Notes: generated by a model not told the origin, from the letters alone. Positions 8,194 through 17,031 are shown, counted from the stretch's first letter. The stretch is 64,000 nt of DNA from DASQMT01 sp963835735 (GCA_963835735.1 CAWIGP010000001.1:124001-188000), one strand, 5' to 3'. Program-made: numbers and translations.

Positions 8194-8595
8194 GTGCCGT
8201 TCACGCTCAGGAACCTCAAGGATGACCTGGAGGACGTCGGATCCAGGTTCGACGGCGCGCCGGACCTTGAATTCCGCTTGGCGACCGAGGCGCTCGAGCT
8301 CGAGCGATCCGGCCTGAGCTACCAGCGCGTCCCGCCCGGCTATCGCTTTCCGTACGGCCACACGCACAAGACGCAAGAGGAGGTGTACGTGGTCGTGCGC
8401 GGGAGCGGGCGGATGAAGCTCGACGACGAGATCGTCGAGCTCAAGGAATGGGACGCGGTGCGCGTCCCGCCCGGCACGTGGCGAGGCTACGAGGCCGGGC
8501 CGGAGGGCCTCGAGATCCTCGTCATCGGCGCGCCCAGTCTCGGCGAGGCTCGGCGTGAAGACGTCGATGGCCAGCGCGACTGGTGGGCTGACTAG
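8194..8595 (+). CDS. Cupin-domain protein
   Basis: From GTG 8194 the 133-residue product contains one cupin barrel: PPGYRFPYGHTHKTQEEVYVVV (metal-binding motif 1 with His, His and Glu), GSGRMKLDDEIVELKEWDAVRVPPG, and a second half EGLEILVIGAP in which the usual motif-2 His is replaced. Upstream in-frame codons run through the terminator, so the GTG just before PFTLRNLKDDLED is the sensible start. Small cupins like this bind a metal and often act as isomerases, dioxygenases or sensors; nothing here identifies a substrate. Confidence 0.8.
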   Translation: MPFTLRNLKDDLEDVGSRFDGAPDLEFRLATEALELERSGLSYQRVPPGYRFPYGHTHKTQEEVYVVVRGSGRMKLDDEIVELKEWDAVRVPPGTWRGYEAGPEGLEILVIGAPSLGEARREDVDGQRDWWAD

Positions 8596-8626
8596 CAACA
8601 GGTGGATGACGGGTTGTCGCTCGGGC

Positions 8627-9508
8627 TCAGCTTTGGTCGGTCGTCCGGGCCGGCTCGGCGAGATCGACCGTGGCGGCCCAGCTCCCGAGCAGGTTCAACG
8701 CCTCCTCGGAGCGTGAGCCGGGTTCGGCGGCGTAGGTGAAGAGCGTCAGGCCGTGGTCGGCGGCGATGTCCAGGCGGTTGAAGCTGAGGCTGAGCTCGCC
8801 GACGACGGGGTGGTGGAAGTGCTTGACCGCGGTGGCGTGGAAGCGCACGTTGTGCGCGGCCCAGTGGTTGCGGAACGCCTCGCTTTGCGTCGCGAGCTCT
8901 CCTACGAGGTCTGCGAGGTCGCGGTCGTATGGGTCGCGGCCGGCCGCCGAGCGCAGGATCGCCGCGGTCTCGCGGGCCGCGCGGTCCCAGTCGGCGTAGA
9001 ACGTTTCGGCGCGCGGGTCGAGGAAGACGAACCGCGCGTGGTTCGCGGGCCGCGCGCGTGCGCCGTACAGCTCGGAGAACAGCGCGCGCCCGAGCTGGTT
9101 GGTGGCGAGGATGTCGAGGCGGTCATTCCCCACGTACGCCGCGGCGCCGGTGATCGCGTCGAGCGTCCACTGGATCTCCGGCCGGATGCGCGGCTTGGCC
9201 TGACGCCGCCGCGGGCGTGCCCCGGCCGGCTGGGCGGCGCGGGCGAGGTCGAACAGGTGGGCGCGCTCGGCGTCGTCGAGCTGGAGCGCCCGGGCCAGTG
9301 CCTCCAGCACGCCCTCGGAGGCGCCGCTCATGTCTCCGCGTTCCAGGCGCGTGTAGTAGGGAACGCTCACGCCGGCCAGTACCGCGACCTCTTCGCGGCG
9401 CAGTCCGGGAACGCGACGAGCGCCGTAGGTCGGCAACCCGGCCTGCTCGGGTGTGACCCGGGCGCGGCGGGAGGTCAGGAACTCACGGATCTCCTGCTTG
9501 GTCTCCAC
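8627..9508 (-). CDS. XRE-family transcriptional regulator with MmyB-like ligand domain
   Basis: The 293-residue protein starts with an N-terminal helix-turn-helix: LTSRRARVTPEQAG, then VPGLRREEVAVLAGVSVPYYTRLERG, the standard MmyB/HipB-type HTH with the arginine-rich lead (RRVPGLRREEVA). The C-terminal two thirds match the MmyB/MLTR ligand-binding domain (WTLDAITGAAAYVGNDRLDILATNQLGRALF). Regulators of this class usually control an adjacent divergent oxidoreductase gene. Here the SDR-AKR pair starts 101 bases away in the opposite direction, so they are the likely targets. Confidence 0.88.
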   Translation of the reverse strand: METKQEIREFLTSRRARVTPEQAGLPTYGARRVPGLRREEVAVLAGVSVPYYTRLERGDMSGASEGVLEALARALQLDDAERAHLFDLARAAQPAGARPRRRQAKPRIRPEIQWTLDAITGAAAYVGNDRLDILATNQLGRALFSELYGARARPANHARFVFLDPRAETFYADWDRAARETAAILRSAAGRDPYDRDLADLVGELATQSEAFRNHWAAHNVRFHATAVKHFHHPVVGELSLSFNRLDIAADHGLTLFTYAAEPGSRSEEALNLLGSWAATVDLAEPARTTDQS

Positions 9509-9609
9509 AAAACCAGCCTAGACCCGGCGACGCGCGCGTGGGAGACCCTGCCAGTACCTCTCTCAACAGGGGCTCCCAGCTTCTCCAGATCCGCGCTTTG
9601 CTGCTCGTC

Positions 9610-10461
9610 ATGACCACCGAGAAGAAGACCTGGCTCATCACCGGCGCCGGCCGCGGAATGGGCGTCGACATCGCCAAGGCCGCGCTCGCCGCCGGCCACA
9701 ACGTCGTGGCCACCGGCCGCAACCCCGACGCCGTCGCCAAGGCGCTCGGCGACGCGGACCACCTGCTCGTCGTCAAGCTCGACGTCACCAGCAGGCAGGA
9801 CGCCGAGGCGGCGGTCACGGCCGCTGTCGAGCGCTTCGGCGGCATCGACGTACTCGTCAACAACGCGGCCAGCTTCTACGCGGGCTTCTTCGAGGAGCTC
9901 ACGCCTGAGCAGATGGACCGGCAGATCATCACGAGCCTGATCGGCCCGATGAACGTCACACGCGCCGTCCTGCCGGTCATGCGCAAGCAGGGCTCCGGGC
10001 ACGTCGTGACGATCTCCTCCTCCGCGGGCTTCGCCGGCTTTGAGTACGGCACCGCCTACGCCGCATCGAAGTTCGGCGTCGACGGCTGGATGGAGTCGCT
10101 CGCCCCCGAGATCGAGCCGTTCGGCATCCACACCACCGTGGTGAACCCCGGGTTCTTCCGTACCGATCTGCTCACGAAGGACTCGACGAACTACGCCCCC
10201 GCGTCGATCGAGGACTACACCGAGCGAAACGAGGCCCAGCGCGAGTTCTGGGATGGCATGAACGGCAAGCAGGGCGGCGACCCCGCCAAGCTCGCCCAGG
10301 CGCTGCTGACCATCACCGACGCAGAGCAGCCGCCGTTCCGATTCATCGCCGGCGCCGACGCAATCGCCCAGGCCGAGGAGAAGCTCGCCGAACGCCGGCG
10401 GCAGATCGATGCCTACCTTGACCTGTCGTCGTCGCTGGCGCTCGACGAGGTCACGTCATGA
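9610..10461 (+). CDS. Short-chain dehydrogenase/reductase (SDR)
   Basis: From ATG 9610 the 283-residue protein shows the classical SDR: TGAGRGMG cofactor loop at residues 11-18, VLVNNAA, the catalytic Ser in TISSSAGFAGFEYGTAYAAS with Tyr and Lys following as YAASKFG, and PGFFRTDLL after strand 6. The NxxN/DVTS element suggests NAD(P)H binding with NADPH preference plausible from the following Arg (ATGRNPDAV). It overlaps the next gene by four bases (ATGA), so SDR and AKR are translationally coupled and probably handle related carbonyl compounds. The divergent MmyB-type regulator is the likely controller. Confidence 0.88.
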   Translation: MTTEKKTWLITGAGRGMGVDIAKAALAAGHNVVATGRNPDAVAKALGDADHLLVVKLDVTSRQDAEAAVTAAVERFGGIDVLVNNAASFYAGFFEELTPEQMDRQIITSLIGPMNVTRAVLPVMRKQGSGHVVTISSSAGFAGFEYGTAYAASKFGVDGWMESLAPEIEPFGIHTTVVNPGFFRTDLLTKDSTNYAPASIEDYTERNEAQREFWDGMNGKQGGDPAKLAQALLTITDAEQPPFRFIAGADAIAQAEEKLAERRRQIDAYLDLSSSLALDEVTS

Positions 10462-11435
10462 AGCACATTTCGCTAGGCGGGCTTGACGTCTCGCGTCTCG
10501 GACTCGGCACGATGGCGATGTCCGGCTACTACCTCGATCCGAGCAGCACTGACGCCGAGTCGGTCCACACCATCCAGCGGGCGCTGGAGCTGGGCGTCAC
10601 CCACATCGACACCGCCGAGATCTACGGCCCGTACGCCAACGAGGAACTCGTCGGCCGCGCCATCAAGGGACGTCGCGACGATGTCGTGGTCGCGACGAAG
10701 TTCGGCTTGGTCTCGCACTCCGGCGGAGGCCCTGGAGCGCTCGACAGCAGCCCGCCGAACATCCGGGCCGCAGTCGAAGGCTCCTTGAAGCGGCTGGACA
10801 CGGACCGCATCGACCTCTACTACCAGCACCGAGTCGACCCCAACACTCCCATCGAAGAGTCGGTCGGTGCCGTGGCCGAGCTGGTGGCCGAGGGGAAGGT
10901 CCTGCACATCGGCCTGTCCGAGGCCGGCCCGGCAACGATCCGCCGCGCCCACGCCGTGCACCCGATCGCCGCGCTTCAGACCGAGTACTCCCTGTGGACC
11001 CGTGACCCCGAGGCCGAGCTGCTACCGCTGCTGCGCGAGCTGGGCATCGGCTTCGTGCCCTACTCGCCGCTCGGACACGGCTTCCTCACCGGACAGCTCC
11101 GCTCCCCACACGATCTCGCCGACGACGACTGGCGCAAGACCAACCCGCGCTTCACCCCAGGGAACTTCGAGACGAACCTGCGCATCGTCGACGAGGTCGA
11201 GGCCGTCGCCTCCGAGATCGACGCCACACCGGCGCAGGTCGCGTTGGCCTGGCTGCTCGCGCAGGGCGACGACATCGCCCCGATCCCCGGGACCAAGCGC
11301 GTCTCCCGCGTCGAGGAGAACACGGCCGCCGACCACATCGAGCTCAGCTTGGAGCAGTTCACACGGCTGAACGATCTCGCCCCGGCCACCGGCGATCGCC
11401 ACGACGACGCGAACATGTCCACGATCGGCCGCTAA
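10458..11435 (+). CDS. Aldo/keto reductase
   Basis: The 325-residue product is an AKR barrel with LGLGTMAMSGYY at the start, the catalytic Asp in THIDTAEIYGPY together with the Tyr, Lys in VVVATKFGLV, and His in LYYQHRVDPNTPIEE. The NADPH-binding end GIGFVPYSPLGHGFLTG and IPGTKRVSRVEEN are present. The motifs are of the AKR13/YakC-like group that acts on small aldehydes and ketones. It is translationally coupled to the upstream SDR gene. All catalytic residues are present and the length is typical. Confidence 0.9.
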   Translation: MKHISLGGLDVSRLGLGTMAMSGYYLDPSSTDAESVHTIQRALELGVTHIDTAEIYGPYANEELVGRAIKGRRDDVVVATKFGLVSHSGGGPGALDSSPPNIRAAVEGSLKRLDTDRIDLYYQHRVDPNTPIEESVGAVAELVAEGKVLHIGLSEAGPATIRRAHAVHPIAALQTEYSLWTRDPEAELLPLLRELGIGFVPYSPLGHGFLTGQLRSPHDLADDDWRKTNPRFTPGNFETNLRIVDEVEAVASEIDATPAQVALAWLLAQGDDIAPIPGTKRVSRVEENTAADHIELSLEQFTRLNDLAPATGDRHDDANMSTIGR

Positions 11436-11437
11436 TC

Positions 11438-11519
11438 CAACGCGGCTCCGCTGGTCACCGCGTTCGTCGGAGGGCGGGCTCGCTTTGGACGACGAAGCGC
11501 AGCGATCACAGCCGCGTTG
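11438..11519. terminator. Nested inverted repeats between convergent AKR and merB genes
   Basis: Arms CAACGCGGCT (11438-11447) and AGCCGCGTTG (11510-11519) enclose a second pair TTCGTCG/CGACGAA. The position between two gene ends fits a bidirectional transcription stop, but there is no T run, so this is a structural guess. Confidence 0.35.
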
Positions 11520-11523
11520 TGAG

Positions 11524-12219
11524 CTACACGTACCCGCTGCCACTCCGCAGCGTGTCGGCGGAAGGGCCGCTTCGTTGTTCTGGCCGGCCGTTCTGGAGGA
11601 GCGGTTGGGTGGCGAGGCGGCCGAGTTCGACGGCGTCGTCCAGGCTGAGCGTCAGCGCTCCCTGGTTGTCGGCAAGCCATACGTCGACCGCGTCCTGGCC
11701 GGCGAGGAAGTGCACGTGGCAGCAGAACGACTCGGTGATGTCGGAGGTGTCGGTTGAGGCCGGGGCGGGGAACGACACGTGCAGCGAGCCGGGCTGGGCG
11801 GCGTGCACGCCGTCGGGTCCGACGACGAGCCGCACCCGCGTCCCGGTCACCGGGCAGGCGGACTCGACGCGCGCGTCTTGTCCGAGCAGGGCAGGGAGGA
11901 AGAGCGTGTCCCACGCGCACCAGGTGTAGAGCTGGAGCCCCGCCACCTCGAAGCGATGCTGGGTGGGCGTGATGCCGAGGCCGCCGAACGCCACCACTCG
12001 TGCCTGGTCGTCGCGGTGGACATTCGGCCAGCGGTCGAGCGTCGCCGCCGTGTCGGCGTCGTCGCGATCGACGGTCCTGGCCAGGTGGTCGACGCTGACC
12101 GGTTTGCCCTTGGCGAGCTCGTCGAGCAGCGCGAGCGCGAGCGGTGCGTCGTCGCAGCAGGGGAAGGTGCTGGCCAGGGAGTCGGCGAGCGTCGTGAGTG
12201 AGCGGGCGGTGGTGTGCAT
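11524..12219 (-). CDS. merB: Organomercurial lyase MerB
   Basis: MerB cleaves the carbon-mercury bond of organomercury compounds and passes Hg(II) to MerA. From ATG 12219 the product is 231 residues. The catalytic triad of the family is visible: Cys and Asp in YTWCAWDTLFLPALLG (the C-x-x-D pair) and the second Cys in ESFCCHVHFLAG. A conserved TPTQHRFEV strand is also there. The upstream half, FPCCDDAPLALALLDELAKG, carries an extra Cys pair near residue 20 that could help capture metal. The start lies 11 bases after the merA stop, with an AGGAGA ribosome site, so it is the last gene of the operon. Confidence 0.92.
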   Translation of the reverse strand: MHTTARSLTTLADSLASTFPCCDDAPLALALLDELAKGKPVSVDHLARTVDRDDADTAATLDRWPNVHRDDQARVVAFGGLGITPTQHRFEVAGLQLYTWCAWDTLFLPALLGQDARVESACPVTGTRVRLVVGPDGVHAAQPGSLHVSFPAPASTDTSDITESFCCHVHFLAGQDAVDVWLADNQGALTLSLDDAVELGRLATQPLLQNGRPEQRSGPSADTLRSGSGYV

Positions 12220-12230
12220 GGCTTCTCCTG

Positions 12231-13835
12231 TCAGGCCGCGCAGCAGGACAGCTTGCTGGGGTCGCGGGTGAAGGCGACCGCGGCGAGGTGGATCGCTTCG
12301 CCGATGGTCAAGTAGGGGTCCCAGGCGTTGGCCAGCTGGGCGACGGTCCGACGCGCGTCGATCGCGTAGACGCCGGCGAGGATGGCGTCGCCGGCGCCTT
12401 CGGCGAGCAGGTGCACGCCGAGCACGCGGCCGGTTTCGCGTTCGGCGATCAGCTTGACGACTCCGCGGGTGTTGCGGCTGACGGTCGCGCGCGGCACGCT
12501 TTCCAGGTCGAGCACGCGGCATTCGCAGTCGATGCCCTGCGCGTGCGCCTGGGCTTCGGTGAGACCGGCGGAGGCGAGCGTCGGGGTGGTGAAGGTGATG
12601 CGCGGAAGCGCGGTGTAGTCGATCCGTCGTCCGGTTTGCTCGAACGCGTTCTCGACCGCGATCGCCCCTTGCTTGGCGGCGACGTAGACGAACTGCGGGT
12701 GGCCGGTCACGTCGCCGGCTGCCCAGATGCGCGGGTTGCTGGTGCTCGAATCCGCGTCCACCGCGATCTCGCCGTCCGGTCCGAGCTCGACCCCGACGGT
12801 CTCGAGCCCGAGTCCGCGTGTACGCGGTTGCCGGCCGGTCGCCACGAGCAGCTGCTCGGCGCTGAACTCGCCAACCGCTCCGGTCACGACCACCACTCTG
12901 TCGCCGGCGCGGAACACCTCGGTTGGCCGAGCGCCCTCGATCACCGCGATGCCGTTGGCAATGAAGGCGTTGCGGATGCCGTCCGCGACCTCCGTTTCTT
13001 CGCGGCGGGCCAGCCGCGAGCGCGCCAGTACCGTGACTTCGGTGCCGAGGTGGGCGAACAGCTGCGCCATCTCCATCGCCACGTAGCCGCCGCCCAGGAC
13101 CAGCAGCGACTCGGGCAGGCGGTCGAGCTCCATCGCGGTCGTGGAGGTCAGGTAGCCGCTATCGCTCAGGCCTGGGAGGTCCGGGATGTGGGGCTCGGCG
13201 CCCGTCGCGATCAGGTAGTGCGCCGCCTCGATGCGGTGGCCGTCGACCTCGAGCGCGGGTCCTTCGACAAAGCGCGCGCGCCCCTCGACCCGCTCGATCC
13301 CGTACTCATCTGCGAGGTCGCTGTACTTGCGCTGGCACATCCCCTCGACGATCTCGCGCTTGCCGGCGATCAGCGCGGGGAAGTCGACCGGCCCCGCCTC
13401 GGTGCTGATCCCGGGGAAGCGCGGCTCGCCGGCGCGGTGGCGTGCCTCGGCGGCCGCCAGCAACGCCTTTGAGGGCACGCAGCCGACGTTGACGCACGTC
13501 CCGCCGAACTTGCCGGACTCGACCAAGACGACCGACAAGTCGCGCTCGCGCGCGGCGATCGCCGCCGCGAACGCGCCGCCGCCAGAGCCGATCACCGCCA
13601 GGTCGTGATCCCTGCTCGGGGCACCCGGCTCGACCACGCGCTCGACGCGGTAGGCAGTGCCGTCAAGCGCACCGGCAACGGCGCGCGCGGGGAGGTGGTC
13701 GGTGTCGACGGTCGCGCGCCCGGAAGACCAGTCGACCTCGACCTCGCGGGCACCGGCCGCCTCAAGCCGGCGCTTGACGGTCAGGGCGCAGGACGTGCAG
13801 GTCATCCCGGAGATCTGCAGTTCAGTCATCGTCAT
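12231..13835 (-). CDS. merA: Mercuric reductase MerA with N-terminal HMA domain
   Basis: MerA reduces Hg(II) to volatile Hg(0) with NADPH and FAD. The 534-residue protein has an N-terminal heavy-metal-associated domain with GMTCTSC at residues 10-16, the FAD loop GSGGGAFAAAIAARE near 83-97, the redox pair GGTCVNVGCVPSK (Cys114, Cys119), the NADPH-binding VLGGGYVAMEMAQ, the FAD-closing RIWAAGDVTGHPQ, and the dimerisation domain ending SKLSCCAA with the C-terminal vicinal cysteines (531-532) that deliver Hg(II) to the partner active site. All key residues are intact. It starts seven bases after the ArsR-type regulator stop, so regulator and enzyme are translated in one unit. Confidence 0.95.
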   Translation of the reverse strand: MTMTELQISGMTCTSCALTVKRRLEAAGAREVEVDWSSGRATVDTDHLPARAVAGALDGTAYRVERVVEPGAPSRDHDLAVIGSGGGAFAAAIAARERDLSVVLVESGKFGGTCVNVGCVPSKALLAAAEARHRAGEPRFPGISTEAGPVDFPALIAGKREIVEGMCQRKYSDLADEYGIERVEGRARFVEGPALEVDGHRIEAAHYLIATGAEPHIPDLPGLSDSGYLTSTTAMELDRLPESLLVLGGGYVAMEMAQLFAHLGTEVTVLARSRLARREETEVADGIRNAFIANGIAVIEGARPTEVFRAGDRVVVVTGAVGEFSAEQLLVATGRQPRTRGLGLETVGVELGPDGEIAVDADSSTSNPRIWAAGDVTGHPQFVYVAAKQGAIAVENAFEQTGRRIDYTALPRITFTTPTLASAGLTEAQAHAQGIDCECRVLDLESVPRATVSRNTRGVVKLIAERETGRVLGVHLLAEGAGDAILAGVYAIDARRTVAQLANAWDPYLTIGEAIHLAAVAFTRDPSKLSCCAA

Positions 13836-13841
13836 CGTCTT

Positions 13842-14219
13842 TCAGGTGGAGTCGCGGGGAGGGCCGAGATGCCGGCAGCTCGCGACGTGCTCGGCGTTGT
13901 CTGCCAGCAGCGCCCGACCGAGCCCAAGCACCTTGAGCACGCGGTCGTCGGCGACGCGGTAGAAGACGTTCGGGTGGCGCCGCTCACGCTCGACGAAGCC
14001 GCACCAGCGCAGGCACGCCAGATGGTTGGACACCGCAGGTTGGGACTGGCCGAGCCGCTCGACCAGCTCGCCCACCGACAGCTCGCGGTGCTCGTCGAGC
14101 AGTTCCAACACGCGCACGCGCGTCGGATCCGACAGGACCCGGAAGTACTTCGCCACCAGATCGGACTCGACCGGGGACTCGGGGAGCAGGAACGGCATCT
14201 CAAGCGACGGTCGTGGCAT
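13842..14219 (-). CDS. ArsR/SmtB-family repressor of the mercury operon
   Basis: The 125-residue protein is an ArsR-type winged helix: VAKYFRVLSDPTRVRVLELL, then the recognition region QSQPAVSNHLACLRWCGFVERER, a wing with RHPNVFYRVAD, and a C-terminal tail HVASCRHLG. Cysteines in LACLRWCGF and SCRHLG are good candidates for metal sensing; they differ from the classical ELCVCDL site. It heads the operon ahead of merA and merB and sits ten bases downstream of a perfect palindrome, so it probably represses its own transcription until mercury binds. Mercury regulation by an ArsR-like protein, not a MerR protein, is known from Streptomyces; I infer the same role here. Confidence 0.88.
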   Translation of the reverse strand: MPRPSLEMPFLLPESPVESDLVAKYFRVLSDPTRVRVLELLDEHRELSVGELVERLGQSQPAVSNHLACLRWCGFVERERRHPNVFYRVADDRVLKVLGLGRALLADNAEHVASCRHLGPPRDST

Positions 14220-14228
14220 ACAGCAACG

Positions 14229-14248
14229 TTATCACTCCGGAGTGATAA
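14229..14248. promoter_or_regulatory. Perfect 20-bp palindrome, probable operator of the mer operon
   Basis: TTATCACTCCGGAGTGATAA is a perfect palindrome ten bases upstream of the ArsR-type start codon. Its size, AT-rich ends and position are those of an ArsR/SmtB operator overlapping the promoter or 5' leader. Confidence 0.75.
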
Positions 14249-14429
14249 GGGCCTCGCGGCGACGGCCCGCCGGGCACGGCAAAGGCGACGACTAGGGACC
14301 CGACGCGGGACTTGCCCGGACGAGAGCGCGGGCGTCCCGGGCCAAGCTCGTCGGCATGAATACCACCGAGCTCATCAGACCACCGCGGGCTCTGAGCGCG
14401 CCCCAGTCGTTGCCCGATGGACGCCGCCA

Positions 14430-14990
14430 CGTCTCACCCTCGGCGTCCGAAGCGTCTCCGCCGCCGCGGGCGGATCGGCGCGCAGCGCCTGCGCAAGGAC
14501 GGGCAGCGACTCGGGCTGCGGCGCCGGCTCGTCGTCGACGACGTGTAGATCCCCGGCGCGCCCCGCTAGAGCGAGGCGACGGCCGCTGACGCGGCATCCT
14601 CGGTATGCAGCCAGCTGCACATGCGGTGGCGACTTCGATGAGCGGCACCGCGCCGCGATGATGTCGGCCGCCATGAAGCCGCGCCGATCGTGATACGTGC
14701 CCGGGCCGTAGAGCATGCCGTAGCGCAGCACGAAACCCTCGATCCCCGCTGTGCCCATGACCCGCTGCTCGAGCTCGATGACCGCAGCGACCACACCGCC
14801 GAGTGGGGGCGGTGCGTCAGTGAACAGCGCCGCGTCCTCCTCCTTGACGCGGTCGCCCGTCGGCGCGTACACGAACGCGATGCTCTGAGCCACGATGCGG
14901 CTTGCACCGGTGGCAAGCGCCGCATCGACGAGGACCCGTGCGGTGCGCGAAGCTCCTTGCGGCTGCTGACGTCGAGCTGGCTGTGGCTCG
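14430..14990 (-). pseudogene. NAD-dependent epimerase/dehydratase remnant
   Basis: Homology to an extended SDR (NAD-dependent epimerase) is scattered over three frames. One frame gives ARVLVDAALATGASRIVAQS, FVYAPTGDRV, and VLRYGMLYGPGTYHD, with the Ser and YGPGTYHD substrate-side motifs; another continues VPLIEVATACAAG, another has EDAASAAVASL, and the first resumes with HVVDDEPAPQPESLPVLAQAL. The N-terminal Rossmann loop (GATG) is absent. Loss of the cofactor site plus at least three shifts argues for true decay, not sequence error alone. The boundaries are approximate. Confidence 0.65.
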
Positions 14991-15041
14991 TGATCGAGCC
15001 GAACGGCAGCCGGTCGCTCGAGACACTGGAATACTGGCGCA

Positions 15042-16454
15042 ATGAGCGCTGGGGCAAGCGGCGTACCGCTGTCCGAGGTCATCGGGGCGCTGTCCTACGC
15101 GCTCGATCTCACCGAGGGCGAGCCGCCCGGCCACGCGGTGCGGACATGCCTGATCGGCATGCGGCTGGCGGAGGAGCTCGGGCTCGATTCGCCGGCCCGG
15201 TCCGACCTGTTCTACGGGCTGCTGCTCAAGGACGCCGGCTGCACGGCGAACGCGGCCCGGATGGCGGCGCTGTTCGGGGCCGACGACCACGACGCCAAGA
15301 ACTCCGGCAAGCGTGTCGACTGGGCGCGCCCGGTGCCGGCGTTCGTGTGGTCCTTGCGCACGGTCGCGCCCGGCGGCTCGCTGCGGATGAAGATGGACCG
15401 GCTGCTGGCGATCAAGGAAGCTGGTCAGGTCACGAAGGCGCTGATGCAGGCGCGCTGCGACCGCGGCGCCGAGATCGCGCGGATGATCGGACTGTCCGAG
15501 GGCACGGCGCAGGCGATCCGGACGCTCGACGAGCACTGGGACGGCCGCGGCCAGCCGCTTGAGCTGCGCGGTGACGAGATCCCGCTGCTCGGGCGCATCG
15601 TGTGCCTGGCCCAGACGCTCGAGATCTTCCACGCGGAGGGCGGCGTCGAGGCCGCCTACGACGTGGCCAGGAGACGCGGCGGCCGGTGGTTCGATCCCGC
15701 GCTGGTGAGGACGCTCGGCGCGTTCCGCGACGACACGGCGTTCTGGGCGTCGCTGGACGAGCCGGACATCTCGCGCTGGGAGCCGCCCGACCGGATGCTG
15801 ACCGCGGACGACGACCAGCTCGACAGGATCACTACCGCGTTCGCTTCGATCGTCGACGTGAAGTCGTCGTGGACGTACGGCCACTCCGACCGCACCGCGC
15901 TGATCGCGACGAGCATGGCGGCCGAGCTCGGGTTCAAGGCACCGGCAGCGCGCGACCTGCGCCGAGCCGCCCTGATGCACGACGTCGGCAAGCTCGTGAT
16001 CTCCAATCGGATCCTCGACAAGCCCGACCCGCTCACCGTCTACGAGTACGCCCGCGTCAAGGAGCATCCGCTGTTCACGCAGTGGGTGCTCGAGCGCGTG
16101 GGCGTCCTCGCCGACCTGGCCCCGGTGGCGAGCGCCCACCACGAGCGCCTCGACGGAAGCGGCTACCCGCGCGGACTGGGCACGTCCGAGCTGAGCACGG
16201 CCATGCGCGTGCTGTCGGTGGCCGATGTCTACGCGGCCCTGACGGCCGAGCGCCCGTACCGCCCGGCGCTGGATTCGGACGACGCGCTCGGCGTGATGCG
16301 CCTGGACGTGCCGAGCCGGCTCGACGGCGAGGCGTTCGGGGTGCTGGAGGGCCTCCTCGAAAGAGCTCCCGCGCCGCTGCAGAGCCGACCGGCTGGCAGC
16401 AGCGACGGTCGTGCCCCCACGGCAGGCCGCCGTAGATCTCGGCCGCCGCGGTGA
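15042..16454 (+). CDS. HD-GYP domain phosphohydrolase (probable cyclic-di-GMP phosphodiesterase)
   Basis: The 470-residue protein has two HD-type halves. The N-terminal half (LSEVIGALSYALDLTEGEPPGH, RSDLFYGLLLKDAGCTAN) is degenerate, with LLKDAG in place of HD. The C-terminal half is a full HD-GYP: YGHSDRTALIATSMAAELG, AALMHDVGKLVISNRIL, KEHPLFTQWVLERVG, AHHERLDGSGYPRGL (the HHE and GYP signatures) and VADVYAALTAERPYRP. HD-GYP enzymes hydrolyse cyclic-di-GMP or related dinucleotides. No REC, PAS or membrane segment is attached, so the input is presumably through the degenerate half. The last 30 residues are low-complexity and arginine-rich. ATG 15042 gives the natural start. Confidence 0.85.
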   Translation: MSAGASGVPLSEVIGALSYALDLTEGEPPGHAVRTCLIGMRLAEELGLDSPARSDLFYGLLLKDAGCTANAARMAALFGADDHDAKNSGKRVDWARPVPAFVWSLRTVAPGGSLRMKMDRLLAIKEAGQVTKALMQARCDRGAEIARMIGLSEGTAQAIRTLDEHWDGRGQPLELRGDEIPLLGRIVCLAQTLEIFHAEGGVEAAYDVARRRGGRWFDPALVRTLGAFRDDTAFWASLDEPDISRWEPPDRMLTADDDQLDRITTAFASIVDVKSSWTYGHSDRTALIATSMAAELGFKAPAARDLRRAALMHDVGKLVISNRILDKPDPLTVYEYARVKEHPLFTQWVLERVGVLADLAPVASAHHERLDGSGYPRGLGTSELSTAMRVLSVADVYAALTAERPYRPALDSDDALGVMRLDVPSRLDGEAFGVLEGLLERAPAPLQSRPAGSSDGRAPTAGRRRSRPPR

Positions 16455-16559
16455 CGTCGGCCGGGCGCCGGCATGCACACGAGTTGCTCTTGTCTTGTCC
16501 CGTCCGTTGCGATCCGCCACTACGACCGATTCCTTCGCTGCGATGACGGGCCGTAGCCG

Positions 16560-16973
16560 TCACGACGCGGTCGGGCGGGCGGCGCCGTACTCCTCGTCCG
16601 TGACGTGCTCGCCCCAGGTCACGAGGATGCCGTTGTCGTCGGCCTCCTGCATGGCGATGTGGGTCATGAAGCGGTTTGGGGCGGCGCCGTGCCAGTGGTC
16701 CTCGCCGGGCTCGAAGAAGACGCGGTCGCCGGGGCGAATCAGCTCGATCGGGCCACCCCGGTGCTGGCAGAGGCCCATGCCTTCGGTGACGTAGATGTTC
16801 TGGCCGAGGGGGTGCGTGTGCCACGCGGTCCGGGCGCCCGGGGTGAAGTGGACGCTGGCGGCACCCACGCGGGAGAGCTCCGTAGGTGTGGCGATCGTGT
16901 CGATGTAGACGGCGCCGGTGAACCAGTCGCTCGGGCCGGGGTTGGTGTCGAGCGCGTTCCTGGTGATCTGCAT
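16560..16973 (-). CDS. Cupin-domain protein (carboxymuconolactone decarboxylase-associated type)
   Basis: From ATG 16973, preceded by AGGAGA, the 137-residue protein contains a complete cupin: FTPGARTAWHTHPLGQNIYVTEG (motif 1 with two His and a following acceptor) and PGDRVFFEPGEDHWHGAAPNRFMTHIAM (motif 2 with His). It resembles cupins annotated as quercetin-dioxygenase-like proteins, often encoded near carboxymuconolactone decarboxylases or oxidoreductases. No substrate can be read from sequence. It is divergent from the DUF2255 gene 58 bases away. Confidence 0.85.
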   Translation of the reverse strand: MQITRNALDTNPGPSDWFTGAVYIDTIATPTELSRVGAASVHFTPGARTAWHTHPLGQNIYVTEGMGLCQHRGGPIELIRPGDRVFFEPGEDHWHGAAPNRFMTHIAMQEADDNGILVTWGEHVTDEEYGAARPTAS

Positions 16974-17031
16974 GTCTTCTCCTGGGTCCCAAGGCGCGGG
17001 GATGGCCGCACGTGGCACAGTGAATACCGCT

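Noticed and set aside
12198..13472. 424-residue plus-strand open frame opposite merA
   Set aside because: The reverse strand encodes a complete MerA with all catalytic residues; the plus frame is a codon-bias shadow.
14817..16520. 567-residue minus-strand open frame over the HD-GYP gene
   Set aside because: The plus strand carries clear HD-GYP motifs; the minus frame does not resemble a protein family.
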